Assembly: GCA_012932295.1 (NCBI GenBank)
Contig: JAAONU010000048.1
Span: 62,001-126,000, forward strand
Source of the DNA: Cyclina sinensis
Taxonomy: Eukaryota > Mollusca > Bivalvia > Venerida > Veneridae
Direction: 5' to 3'
Length of the DNA stretch: 64,000 nucleotides
Part shown: piece by piece, positions 1 through 10,475 of the stretch
Layout: the number at the start of each line of letters is the position of its first letter
Numbering within the stretch: position 1 is the stretch's first letter
The notes under the pieces: generated by a model
The model's database searches: none
What the model was told of the DNA's origin: nothing
What the model saw: the letters and a program-made list of their open reading frames with translations, nothing else
Position numbers and translations under genes: made by a program

Positions 1-474
1 CCTTTTAGATCAAAACTTCATCAAACAAAGAATTCTGTTAATTCGTATTTCATGGATTATGTAGTTCTTTGCTCAATGTTTACATTACTAAATCAGAATG
101 CTCTGTGAAACTTAATGCTATTATACAAGGGGTATAATACAGAACTTCTGCTCTCTTGCATGCCTGTTAATGGTGATGTGGTAAGGTTTTCCTGAGTTAA
201 ATTCTTTGCTCTATGTAAATAACTCACGAGTTTTGATGTGATGACTCATTTTTAGAAGGTCCCACAGATATTCAGAACTCCAAGAATTTGAGGAGTAATT
301 TTGAGGAGGGTTCTTTAGTTCTGGCTCTAAGCAAGTGGTTTTGTTTCATATTACACTTTGCTGTTTAGACATTGTGTAATTGCCAAAGTATATGATACAG
401 CTGTCTCTGTTTAGCCTAAATGTGATTATATCTACGAAATAATGATGATGTCATCACCAATTATATCTTAAAAT
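1..474. other. AT-rich intronic sequence, no gene seen
   Basis: No coding exon or RNA gene is visible. It lies inside an intron of the minus-strand phosphoesterase gene, because the last exon seen (3047-3172) ends in a splice donor and the next exon is not in the window. A short ATACAAGGGGTATAAT word near 123-139 resembles a PL-D end but is too short to assign. Confidence 0.5.
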
Positions 475-2457
475 TAGGGATAGCAATGGTTAAGCAATTA
501 ATTGGTTAACCGTTCAATTATCAGTTACAAATTTCACTACCCAGTTATTCCAAATATAACTAAAAAATGAAAATCTTTGTTTTGGGCATTAATCCGTCTA
601 GCACATGTGTTGCAAACAAGCATCAATTGGTGTATTCCGTAATTGGGTAAACAACGCAGGTGTGACAAATCACTTAAAATACTTTGTTTGACATGTTGAC
701 TTGTTTTTTTGACATTTCTGACCATGAGTTTGTTTGTGCCAGTAACTTCAATGTAGCTGTATAACTTCTGAAGTCTTCAGAAACACCTTTGTCATTTGAA
801 CATCGAAGAAAAGCGCCATTATGTAAAATTAACAGTCATATTATACATGTATTTCTGTGTTCTTACCAATGACACATATGAAGATGTTCAGTTTGGCTTA
901 CTTCTTATAAAACAAGACAAAGCACCTTTGATCAGTGAAGAATAATTCACTCTAGAGTTCCTTCGATCCACTTACACAAGTAATGCACGTAAATTCCATG
1001 TATACAGACTGAAATAACAGCATGAACAGGCCGATTTCTTGACCTTGAATATTCATTTGATTATTTCAATCTAGCAATATGAAAGTTTTAAAAACTGGTA
1101 ATTTCATGTATGGACTTTTTGTGAAATTGCTTCAATGTTTGTTAATATGCAATGGTCAGTTAACATAAGTCAACAAGGCTAAGGGCTCACATTAAATTTT
1201 CTAATGGTTAACCTGTTCACTGTTCGAAAGAATATATTAGGGATGTCAACGAGTTGCCGAGTACTCGGATATCCGGATACTATGTTGGTATCCGGATACA
1301 AATTTGGTATCCGAATATTCATATACGAAATGAAAAAAAAAACAACGGTGAAATTTAACTTCAAACACTGGCAAAATTAATTCGCTAAACACAATCGCGT
1401 CTATTTACCGCCGGCGGCATATCCCTTGATTGGTTTATTGATAAAGCGTCTATCTGTCGCACGCCATTTAATGTGTTTATTCGTCTTGCAAACTGCTGGG
1501 ACCTAATGCGACATCCCCTTGTGTGACAATTACTTTAATCCATGGTGTTTATATAACCTATACTAGAGTATCTTGCCCCTTTGTTAATCAATTAGCAGTG
1601 TCAAACATGCCAATTAAGGGTTTCATGGTAACTTCCGCAAATGATTCTATGATAGTTTTAATGCAAGACTAATAAAAGAATGTCCTATCAAAATGTGATT
1701 ACTCAAATGATGTATCCAATCAACGATTTGCTAAAACAAGCATTATGATTTTAATATGTCAAACAATCATTCTTTGCTAAAGCATTCGCAGTAAAAACTT
1801 TGAACCATTCAAAAATAATAAACCCATTTAAAACTTCTAACACATTTGAAATCTTTGTTTTTTGATATTTTGTTGGCGCTCACATAGTCACGTAAGCTGC
1901 ATAAATACATGTTATGGTATACAAAAACGATAATGTGACATAGACTTGAGGATACAAATAAAACAGTGTTTTGATCTACGGTGATTTTAAATGATATTTT
2001 TAAATTACATAGTTTATTTTTTAAAAGAAAAACAAAGACAGACCACATCACAAAAACAAAATACGGGCGCATATCATTTTCGTTAGACACTTAGACTTAA
2101 CGCATGTGCGTATTGGTAGGAAAAAATACTTCAAGAGACACGAGGAAAATAAAAACAGTAAACAACATGTCTTTGTTTTATTAACTTTATTTACACGTGA
2201 TGACAGTTATTATTTTCGTAAAACTGTCTTAACACATGTAATAGTTTTACCGGAACAATATGTAAAACAGACATCAAATGTAATGTTTGGCATATGAATT
2301 GGAACATTGAGATCGTATAGTCGTTGATTTTATACAAGTATCCGGATAGTATCCTAATAGTCTATACAGATATCCGGATACCGCTTTAGGTATTCGTTGA
2401 CATCCCTAGAATAAATGGTTAACTGGTTAGCAATATCAGTAATTGTTGCCATTCCTA
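475..2457. mobile_element. hAT-like non-autonomous DNA transposon, outer copy
   Basis: The left end TAGGGATAGCAATGGTTA and the reverse complement of the right end (TAGGAATGGCAACAATTA) form imperfect terminal inverted repeats. The flanking 8-mers, CTTAAAAT on the left and CTAAAAAC on the right, agree at 6 of 8 positions, as expected for an aged 8-bp hAT target duplication. The interior holds a second element (1238-2408) and no transposase. It sits in a phosphoesterase intron. The class call rests on end sequence and duplication length only. Confidence 0.55.
1238..2408. mobile_element. hAT-like non-autonomous DNA transposon, inner copy
   Basis: The ends are TAGGGATGTCAACGA and its inverse TCGTTGACATCCCTA, followed inside by TATCCGGATA-rich subterminal repeats on both sides. 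The flanking 8-mers GAATATAT (1230-1237) and GAATAAAT (2409-2416) match at 7 of 8 positions, fitting an 8-bp hAT target duplication. The open reading frames inside are short and not recognisable, so movement would need a transposase from elsewhere. It is inserted in the outer hAT-like element. Confidence 0.7.
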
Positions 2458-2463
2458 CTAAAA

Positions 2464-3015
2464 ACAAGAGGGCCATGATGGCCCTAGAACACTCACCTGA
2501 ATACTTTGCCTTTGGGTCTGCTGTTAAGCAAACATCAGAAGCTTTTTAAAGATTCTCCCTATATAAATCTATATGAATTCAAGCGACCTCCAGGGTACAG
2601 TCAATTTTCACTCAAGGGCCGTAATTTGAACAAACTTGGTAGATGACCTCTAGCTGATGCTCCATTAAAAATATCTAAGTTCTGCCTATATAAGCCTATA
2701 TAAAATCAACTGACCCCTGGGGCAGGGCCAAATTTGACCCCAGGGGTAAAAATTGAATAAACTTGGTAGAGGTCCACTACACAATGCTACATACCAAATC
2801 TTAAAGCTCAAGGCCTTGTCGTTTCAGACAAGAAGATTTTCAAAGTTTTTCCTTTCTGTTGCCATAGAAACCAGAGTTCTTGATGGAATTAAATTCTTTG
2901 AACCACTTTGGTAGAGCTTCATGCACGCATAACACATGCTGACTGACACTAGACAATCAATGATCCCAATAGCTCACCCCTGAGCACTTTGTGCACTTTG
3001 TGCTCAGGTGAGCTA
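2464..3015 (+). mobile_element. Short PL-A pearl-like element
   Basis: It starts with ACAAGAGGGCCATGATGG and ends with a hairpin made of AGCTCACC, TGAGCAC, loop, GTGCTCA, GGTGAGCTAA. The core is about two degenerate copies of monomer beta (the 'gaccccaggg ... aacttggtagaggtcc' unit). The right end lies only about 30 bp from the splice donor of the phosphoesterase exon at 3047. Orientation is antisense to that gene. Confidence 0.65.
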
Positions 3016-3046
3016 ATAACTAAACAGTGTGATGTAATCCAAATAC

Positions 3047-3172
3047 CTCCTCTCTCAGTTCAGCAGCAAGTTTGTTCCCAACTTCAACAAAATCTTCAAA
3101 TATAATGTCTTCAGGATCTATTGTTGATAAGGTATCTATCCATTCTTCCTCCACAAGTCCCATCACTCCTAC
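3047..3172 (-). CDS. 5'-nucleotidase/UshA-like metallophosphoesterase, fourth coding exon seen
   Basis: This exon encodes 42 in-frame residues, VGVMGLVEEEWIDTL through DFVEVGNKLAAELREE. It joins phase 0 to the exon at 4541-4680 to give ...DWHDVK/VGVMGLVEEEW, a junction that reads naturally for this family. On the minus strand it is preceded by TATAG and followed by GTATTT, so both splice sites are present. The segment follows the GNHD motif and precedes the region where the remaining metal-binding histidines (typically a GGHDH-like motif) would lie. That part is beyond the left edge, so the gene is incomplete here. The family call rests on the combined motifs of the four exons. Confidence 0.88.
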
Positions 3173-3502
3173 CTATAAAGTTAAATTTCTTATTAACTTC
3201 CCCTTGAAATAAACTCTTAGCTAAAGACATGTTTCACCATTTTGCAATATTTTGGAATATGTCCTTCTTTACATGTCAGAAACAACACTTAAAGAAATAA
3301 CCTGTAATGTGTTTTCAGCATTTTTGTTGACTGTCATCTTGCACCTTGGACATTTTAACCATAAATGTAACTTTAAAATCATCACAGAATCAACAATTTC
3401 TTTCAGATTTTTCAATCAAACAAGAAGACAGCAAAAACATCTGTAATACTGAGGAAAGAATGAAAAATATTCAAGTGTCATAACTCAGGAGCTGTAAAAT
3501 CA

Positions 3503-4085
3503 ACTAGAATGCCCATGGGCAGCATGTCGAGGCCGCCAATGGAGAGCCGCCTATGGGGACGGGACAATGGAAACTGTGAGAAGATGATGATGGAAGGACA
3601 AGGCAGGCCTATATGATGTCTCTTTCAGGGAGCATAACAAATGTATCAGGGTATTTTCAAATTCTTCCATGCGTGTAGAGTAATACCCCAAACAAGGTCT
3701 ATCATCAACATTTTGGACCTTTGAGCTGTCACTGTGACCTTGACCTCTGAGCTAGGAATTTGGGTCTTGCACACGACAACCCATCTCATCAAGGTGAACA
3801 AATGTGCCGAAGTATTTTAAAATCCTTCCATGCAGGAGAAGTTATGGCCCGAACAAGGTATATCATCAAAATTTTGGGCCTTTGACCTGGCACTGTGACC
3901 TTGACTTTTCAGCTGGGAACTTGGGTCTTGCACGCAAGACACTGTCTCATCAAGGTGAACAAATGTGCCAAGGTGAGCATAACAAATGTATCATGGTATT
4001 TTCAAATTCACCGAACATACATACACCAAACTGCAGTACCAACTGTGATGACTATGTTGAGCTATCTGCAAGCGGGCTTGACAAA
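3503..4085 (+). mobile_element. PL-E element with two to three long monomers
   Basis: It begins ACTAGAATGCCCATGGGC and ends near GATGACTATG ... TCTGCAAGCGGGCTTGAC. That is the reverse complement of the end seen at 61740, so both termini are confirmed by an independent copy. The core repeats a unit containing 'cttccatgcangagaagttatggcc', 'aggt(a/c)tatcatcaaaattttgg' and 'gtgaccttgac'. Long ORFs crossing it are repeat artefacts. It lies in the phosphoesterase intron between the 4541 and 3047 exons, antisense to the gene. Confidence 0.6.
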
Positions 4086-4540
4086 AATTCATATCAAGCA
4101 AGGTGGCACACAAAGAAAGGTTTACATGATCACTTCTGCAACTCTACACTGTTTTTTAGTTATTTAATGGTTGGTACCAGTTGCCTATATGACTGACGCC
4201 CCCTGTAGAAATTAATCATTTTGTTGTGGGGGATAGTGCAAGATACATAAAGCATCCCATTCCAGAGACACCCCTGATTCTTTTCCATTCTCAGTGTATA
4301 GCACTGATACATGGGACCACGGTTTAATGTCTCATCTGAGAGACAGTCAGAAATGTAATTTTGAGGAACAGGGATCAAGCTTGAGACCCCTGGATTACCA
4401 GTCCAGCATATTATCACTGAACCACTGATCTGCTTGTCATTAACTTTTCACTTTATGCAATCAGTTTAAATAAAACCCACCAAATTTACCCTTGTTTCCA
4501 CACTGGTGAATTGTAAAAAAGGACCAACAGAGGGACCTAC

Positions 4541-4680
4541 CTTGACATCATGCCAATCAATCATGTGTTTTATCTTGCCATTTGCAAGTGGTTCAGAGTT
4601 AAGTTTATCTGTTATGTTGCTTATCAGCCATGGAAAATTTGTCTGCTCAGCAAAGTCCTCTAAATGGTCGACACCAAAAT
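4541..4680 (-). CDS. 5'-nucleotidase/UshA-like metallophosphoesterase, third coding exon
   Basis: This 140-nt exon completes a split Asp codon (G from the previous exon plus AT) and then encodes 46 residues. These include FGVDHLEDFAEQTNFPWLIS and end DWHDVK. Together with the preceding exon it restores GNHDFDFGVDHLE, the third metallophosphoesterase motif plus the conserved stretch after it. On the minus strand the acceptor is TTCTAG and the donor GTAGGT. The NFPWLISN segment corresponds to the substrate-side loop of the catalytic domain in 5'-nucleotidase relatives (family knowledge). No frameshift or internal stop is present. Confidence 0.9.
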
Positions 4681-4968
4681 CTAGAAGTAAGAAAATTTTG
4701 ACTCAGCTGAAAATTTCAAATGTATTCTTCCATTTTGCAAAATGGACTGAAACAATAAAAGGTCAAATTGGTTCCAATGTGTTTCTTTAAGGACTGGAAG
4801 CTTATAAACACTTACAGTTTGGCACTTTTCTATACAGACAAAAAATATGAAACTAATTTGATGCCTTTGAAAGAATTTTGTTTCATTGGCTTTATTTACT
4901 TGAACATTTTTAGTGATAATATTCTGGCATCAAAGAAGTTTCTTTTGCCAAGAAATCACTGATTTAAC

Positions 4969-6996
4969 AAGAGGGTCATGATGGCCCTGTATCGCTCACC
5001 TGAGTATGAATGCTTTTAACAAAGTTGCTATGGACCTTGTTAATTGACCCCAGATGACCGATATTCGAACTTGACCTAGAAATTATTGAAACAATCTCTT
5101 TGACAAATTTCAAGGTTATTTGTACTGAAAATGTTACCTCTAGAGTGTTAACAAGGTTTTTCCATATTTGGGCTCTATGACCTAGTTTTTTAACCTAGAT
5201 GTTCAATATTCGAACTTGACTTAGAAATTATTGAAACAATCTCTCTGACTTATTTCCAGGATATTTGAACTGAAAAAGTAGCCTCTAGAGTGTTTACAAG
5301 GTTTTTCGATATTTAGGCTCTGTGACCTAGTTTTTGACCCCAGATAAACCATATCCAAACCTGAGCTACAAATCATCAAAACAACCCTTCTGACAAATTT
5401 CCAGGATATTTGGAGTGAAAATGTAGCCTCTAGAGTGTTTACAAAGTTTTTCGATATTTGGGATCTGTGACCTAGTTTTCCACTCCATATGACCCATATT
5501 CAAACTTGAGCTAGAAACCATAGAATTAAGCTTTCTGACAAATTTCCAGGTTATTTGGAATTAAAATGTTACCTCTAGAGTGTTAACAAGGTTTTTCCAT
5601 ATTTTGGCTCTGTGACCTAGTTTTTGACCCAAGATGACCCATACTCCAACATGAGGTAGAAATCATCAAAAAAAAAATGTCTGACAAATTTCCAGGATAT
5701 CTAGACTGAAAATGTAACCTCTGGAGTGTTAAAAAGGTTTTTTAATATTTGGGCCATGTGACCTAGTTCTTGATCCCAGATGACCCATATTCGAACTTGA
5801 CCTAGAAATCATTGAAACAACCTTTCTGACAAATTTCAAGGACATTTGGACTAAAAATGTAACCTCTAGAGCATTAACAAGGTTTTTCTACTTGCGGGCT
5901 CTGTGACCTAGTTTTTGACCCCAGAAAACCTATATTCAAAACTGAGCTAGAAATCATCGATAGAACCTTTTCTTACAAATTTCCAGATTATTTGGACTGA
6001 AAATGTTACCTTTAGAATGTTAACAAGGTATTTATTGTTATGTTAACAACATATTTGGACTCTGTGACCTAGTTTGTGACCCCAGATGACCCATATTCGC
6101 ACTTGATCTAGAAATCCTCAAGGCAACTTTTCTGACGAATTTCCAGATTATTTGGGCTGAAAATGTAACCTTTTGAGTGTTAACAAGATTTTTCTATTTT
6201 TGGGCTCTGTGACCTAGTTTTTGAACCCAGATGACCCATATTCAATTTGAGCTAGAAATCTTTGAAGCAACTTTCCTGACAAATTTCCAGATTATTTGGG
6301 CTGAAAATGTTACCTCTAGAGTGTTAACAAAATGTTTCTATTTTTGGGCTCTGTGACCTAGTTTTTGAACCCAGATGACCCATATTCGAACTTGAGCTAG
6401 AAATCATAGAAGCAACCTTCCTGACAAATTTACAGATTATTTGGTCTAAAAATGTTACCTCTAGAGTGTTAACAAGGTTTTTCAATATTTGGGCTCTGTG
6501 ACCTAGTTTTTGACCCCAGATGACGCATATCTGAACTTGACCTAGAAATCATCAAAGCAACCTTTCTGACAAATTTTCAGATTATTTGGGCTAAAAATGT
6601 AACCTCTAGAGTGTTAACAAGATTTTTTCTATTTTTGGGCTCTGTGACCTAGTTTTTGAACCCAAATGACCCATATTTGAACTTGAGCTAGAAATCATCG
6701 ATAGAACCTTTCTGACAAATTTCCAGGATATTTGGACCGAAAAAGTAGCCTCTAGAGTGTTAACAAGGTTTTTCTATATTTGGGCTCTGTGACCTAGTTT
6801 TCCAACCCTGATTACCCATGTTCGAACTCTTCCGAGATATTAATGAGACAAACATCCTGACCAAGTTTCATGACAATTGAGACAAAATGTGACCACTAGA
6901 GTGTTAACGAACTAATTGTGGACGGACGGACGGAAGGGCAGACGACGGACAAAAGGTGATCAGAAAAGCTCACTCTGTCACTATGTGACAGGTGAG
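4969..6996 (+). mobile_element. PL-A element carrying a long monomer-alpha array
   Basis: The left end is ACAAGAGGGTCATGATGG at 4969. The right end is the hairpin AGCTCAC, CTGTCAC, tat, GTGACAG, GTGAGCTAA at 6968-6996. Between them are about a dozen degenerate copies of a roughly 145-bp monomer with the words 'ctctgtgacctagtttttgaccccagatgaccc', 'gagctagaaatcat' and 'gtaacctctagagtgttaac'. The array ends in a GGACGGACGG run (6922-6933) before the hairpin. No coding capacity. Antisense to the phosphoesterase gene. Confidence 0.75.
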
Positions 6997-7002
6997 CTAA
7001 AA

Positions 7003-9050
7003 ACAAGGGGGCCATTGGCCCCAAAGCGCTCACCTGAGGACAGACTGTTATTTGTGTGAAAGCAGAGAAAGCTATTACTTATTACAAGAATTTGAACAAT
7101 GTTGGTCACTAGACCATACTTCATGCAAAATATATTTTTAAATTTTTACTATATGCATGGTCCAAATTTCAAAGCTGCACATGAAACAACAAGAGGGCCA
7201 TGATGGCCCTGGATCGCTCACCTGAGTACTTTGGCTGTAGGTTTGCTGTTAAACAGTATTTCATTTTTTAATTGAAAATATACAAGTGCCTACAAACCAA
7301 ATATGTAAAATATCAGTCAATAAATAAAGGCTCTATGACAGAAAGTAGAAATATCTATTATAAGCTATGGTGACCTTGACCTTGACCTAATGACCTCATA
7401 CCCTACCCATGGGTAGAGGTCCATGCAAGGGACCTTTATATTGAATATCAAAGATATCGGTCTATAAATGAAGGCTTTATGAGGTACAGTAGATAAATCT
7501 ATTTTTACCCTCCGTGACCTATAACCTAATCTAATAATTTGAAAAAGCTTGATAAAGCTTGCTTCATGCCAAATTTTCTAGGCCTTGTGGTTTCAGACAA
7601 GAAGATTTTTAAAGATTTCCTTTTTTACATATTAAGGGACCCTGGGGCGGGACAAATTTTGACCCCACGGCCAACATTTAAACAATATGGGTAAAGGTTC
7701 TTTACACAATACCCAACACCAAATATCTAAGGTCTACACCTATTTGTTTTGGAGAAAAATTATATTTCATGTTTTTCCTATATAAATCTATGTAAACCAA
7801 GAGAACCGTGGGGCTTGGCCAATTTTGACCCAGGGAATATAATTTGAACAAACATGTTAGACATCCACTAGACAATGCTACATACCAAATATCTAAGCTG
7901 TAGGCATTGAGGTTTCCAGTAAGAAGATTTTTAAAGATTGCCTTTTTTACATATTAAGGGCCCCCAGGGCAGGGCCAATTTTGACCCCACAGCCAACATA
8001 TAAACAAAACTGGTAAAGGTTCTCTACACAATACTCCACACAAAATATCTAAGGTCTAGTCCTATTAGTTTTGGAGAAAAATGATTTTTCATGTTTTTCC
8101 TATATAACTATAGGTAAACCAAGAGAACCGTGGGGCTTGGCCAATTTTGACCCAGGGGACATTATTTGAACAACCTTGGTAGACATCCACCAGACAATGC
8201 TACATACCAAATATCTAAGCTGTAGGCATTGTGGTTTCTGAGAAGAAGATTTTTAAAATTTCCTATATAAGTCTATGTAAAATGAAGTGACCCCTGGGGC
8301 GGGGCCAATTTTGACCCCAGGGAAATAATTTGAACAATTTTTGTAGAGTTCCATTAGAGGGTGCTAAATGCCAAATATCTAAGCTCTAGGCTTTGTGGTT
8401 TCAGACAAGAAGATTTTCAAAGTTTTCCTTTAAGTTGCCATAGCAACCAGAGTTCTTAATGGAATTGAATTCTTTGAACAACTTTTGGTAGAGCTTCATG
8501 CAAGGAACATTCCAGGCAAGTTTCATCAAATTTGGCACAGAGGTTTCAGAGGAGATGTTGTTTGAATGAAATTGTTGACGGATGACGGACAAAGACAGAT
8601 CACAGGCTAAGGCTCAGGTAAGCTAACAAAGAAGACGGTCACTAATGTCATCTAATATCAGAGTTCAATTCAACATCTGAAATGGTCCAAATTTCAAAGC
8701 TGCACATAAAAAGCAAGAAAGTAGGTCAATAGGTTAGAATCTAGATCAGCTGATATTGAATTTCAATTCTATATCTAAAGCTGTGCATATGGTACAAATT
8801 TCATGGCTGTACATCGAAAAACAAGAAAGTAGGTCACTAGGTCAAAATCTAGACCAGCTCATATCAAAGTCATCTACATCTGAAACTGTGCACATGGTCC
8901 AAATTTCATAGCTGTATATCAAATAACAAAAAAAGAAGGTCACTAGGTCAAAATTTATGTCATCTAACATCAAAGTTCAATTCTTCATCTGAAACTGTGC
9001 AAATGGTGCAAATTTCATAACTGTATATCAAATAACAAAGAAGTTGGTAA
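7003..9050 (+). mobile_element. PL-C element with monomer delta, split by a nested PL-A
   Basis: It starts with ACAAGGGGGCCATTGGCCCC. The delta core (units with 'ggtccaaatttcatagctgtacat' and 'aagtaggtcactaggtcaaaatct') is present at 7120-7187 and resumes at 8640-9050. The gap is a PL-A copy. Joining the flanks 'cacatgaaac' and 'aaagaagacggtcac' restores a normal delta monomer. No right terminus of PL-C is recognisable before the beta array begins around 9055. Confidence 0.55.
7189..8626 (+). mobile_element. PL-A element with monomer beta, nested in PL-C
   Basis: The left end ACAAGAGGGCCATGATGG is at about 7189-7206. The right end 'ggctcaggtaagctaac' is near 8625, preceded by a 'gttgacggatgacggac' ACGG-type tract. 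The core is degenerate beta monomers containing 'gggcagggccaattttgacccca', 'tttgaacaa...ggtagacatccac' and 'aaatatctaagctct'. The interrupted host monomer on either side shows that this is the younger insertion. Confidence 0.6.
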
Positions 9051-9054
9051 CTGA

Positions 9055-10442
9055 GTTCCCTGGGGCAGGGCAAACTTTGACCCCAAGGCTTTAATTTTAA
9101 CAATCTTAATATAGGTCCACCAGACAATGTTTCATGTCAAATATCTAAGCTCTAGCTTTCACAGTTTCAGAGATCACTTTTTTTATATGTATATAAAGAA
9201 AACCCATGAAAATCCTTGGCCAACAATTTTGACCCTAGGAACATAATTTGAACAATCTTTGTACAGGACCACAATGTTTCATGCCAAATATCTAAGCTCT
9301 AGCTTTTGAAGCTTCAGTGGATAATTTTCTTATAAGTTTTTACTACATGTATAAAATGAAAATCTATGACCCCCAGGCAGGCCAAATTTTACCCCAGGGA
9401 TATAATTTGAACAAACTTGGTAGAGGTTCACTAGACAATGTTTCATGCCAAATATCTAAGCTCTAGCCTTTGTGGTTTTAGAGAAGATTTATTAAAAAGT
9501 TTTTACTATATCTATATAAGGAAAACTATGGCCCCCATCCCCACCTGGGCAGGGCCATTTTCAACCCTTGGGCTATAATCTGAACAATAATGTTTCATGT
9601 GAAATGTCAAAGCTCCAGCCTTTGCAGTTTAAAAGCAGAAGATTTTTTAAAGATTTTACTATATGTATATAAGGAAAACCCATGACACGCCTGGGGCGGG
9701 ACTCGTTTTAATCCTAGGGTTATTATTTGAACAAATTTTGTAGAAGCCCACATAACAATGTTTCATGCTAAATATCTAAGCTCTAGCCTTTGCAGTTTCA
9801 AAGAAGAAGATTTTTTAAGTTTTACTACATGTATTTAAGGAAAATCTATGACCCCCGGGGCAGGGCCAATTTTGACCCCAGGGCTATAATTTGAACAAAC
9901 TTGGTAGAGGTCCACTACACAATGTTTCATGGCAAATATCTAAGCTCAAGCCTTTGTCATTTCAGAGAAGAAGATTTTTTAAGTTTATACATATAAGGAA
10001 ACCTATGACCCCGCCATGGCAGGGCCAATTTTGAAACTAGAAGCATAATTTGAACAGCTTTGATAGAGGTCCACTAGACAATGTTTCATGCTAAATATCT
10101 GAGCTCTAGCCTTTGTCATTTCAGAGGACCTACAGATGATGTCATATACCAAATACCTAAGCTCTGGGCCTTGTACTTTCTGACAAAAAGATTTTTTTAA
10201 TTTGCATTTTTGAAACTCTTTTTTGGCCCTGTGACCTACTTATGCAACAGACCGGAACCATTTGAATAATTTTGAAAGGAGACCACCCAAGGATCATTCC
10301 TGTGAAGTTTGGTTTATGTGCAAGCAGTGGTTTCAGAGGAGATGTCGTTTTAAAGAAATTGTTGACGACTTACGACACTTGACACTGGACAAAGGGGAAT
10401 CACAAAAGCTCACCATGAGCACGTTGTGCTCAGGTGAGCTAA
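9055..10442 (+). repeat. Monomer-beta tandem array with a PL-A right end
   Basis: About eight degenerate copies of a unit of roughly 150-155 bp ('ggggcagggccaattttgac', 'ttgaacaaacttggtagagg', 'caatgtttcatgccaaatatctaagctct'). It ends at 10409-10442 in the hairpin AGCTCACC, TGAGCAC, gtt, GTGCTCA, GGTGAGCTAA. The matching left end is missing. Either the array was captured by the upstream PL-C copy or the left part was lost. Confidence 0.6.
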
Positions 10443-10475
10443 TAACCAAGCAAGAACATTTAAACCACTCAATAA

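Noticed and set aside
3804..4196. 130-aa plus-strand ORF
   Set aside because: It lies across tandem units of a PL-E element. The same peptide words recur with the monomer and are broken in other copies.
4969..6996. CRISPR-like array
   Set aside because: The repeats are degenerate and contiguous at about 145 bp with no unique spacers, in a eukaryotic intron.
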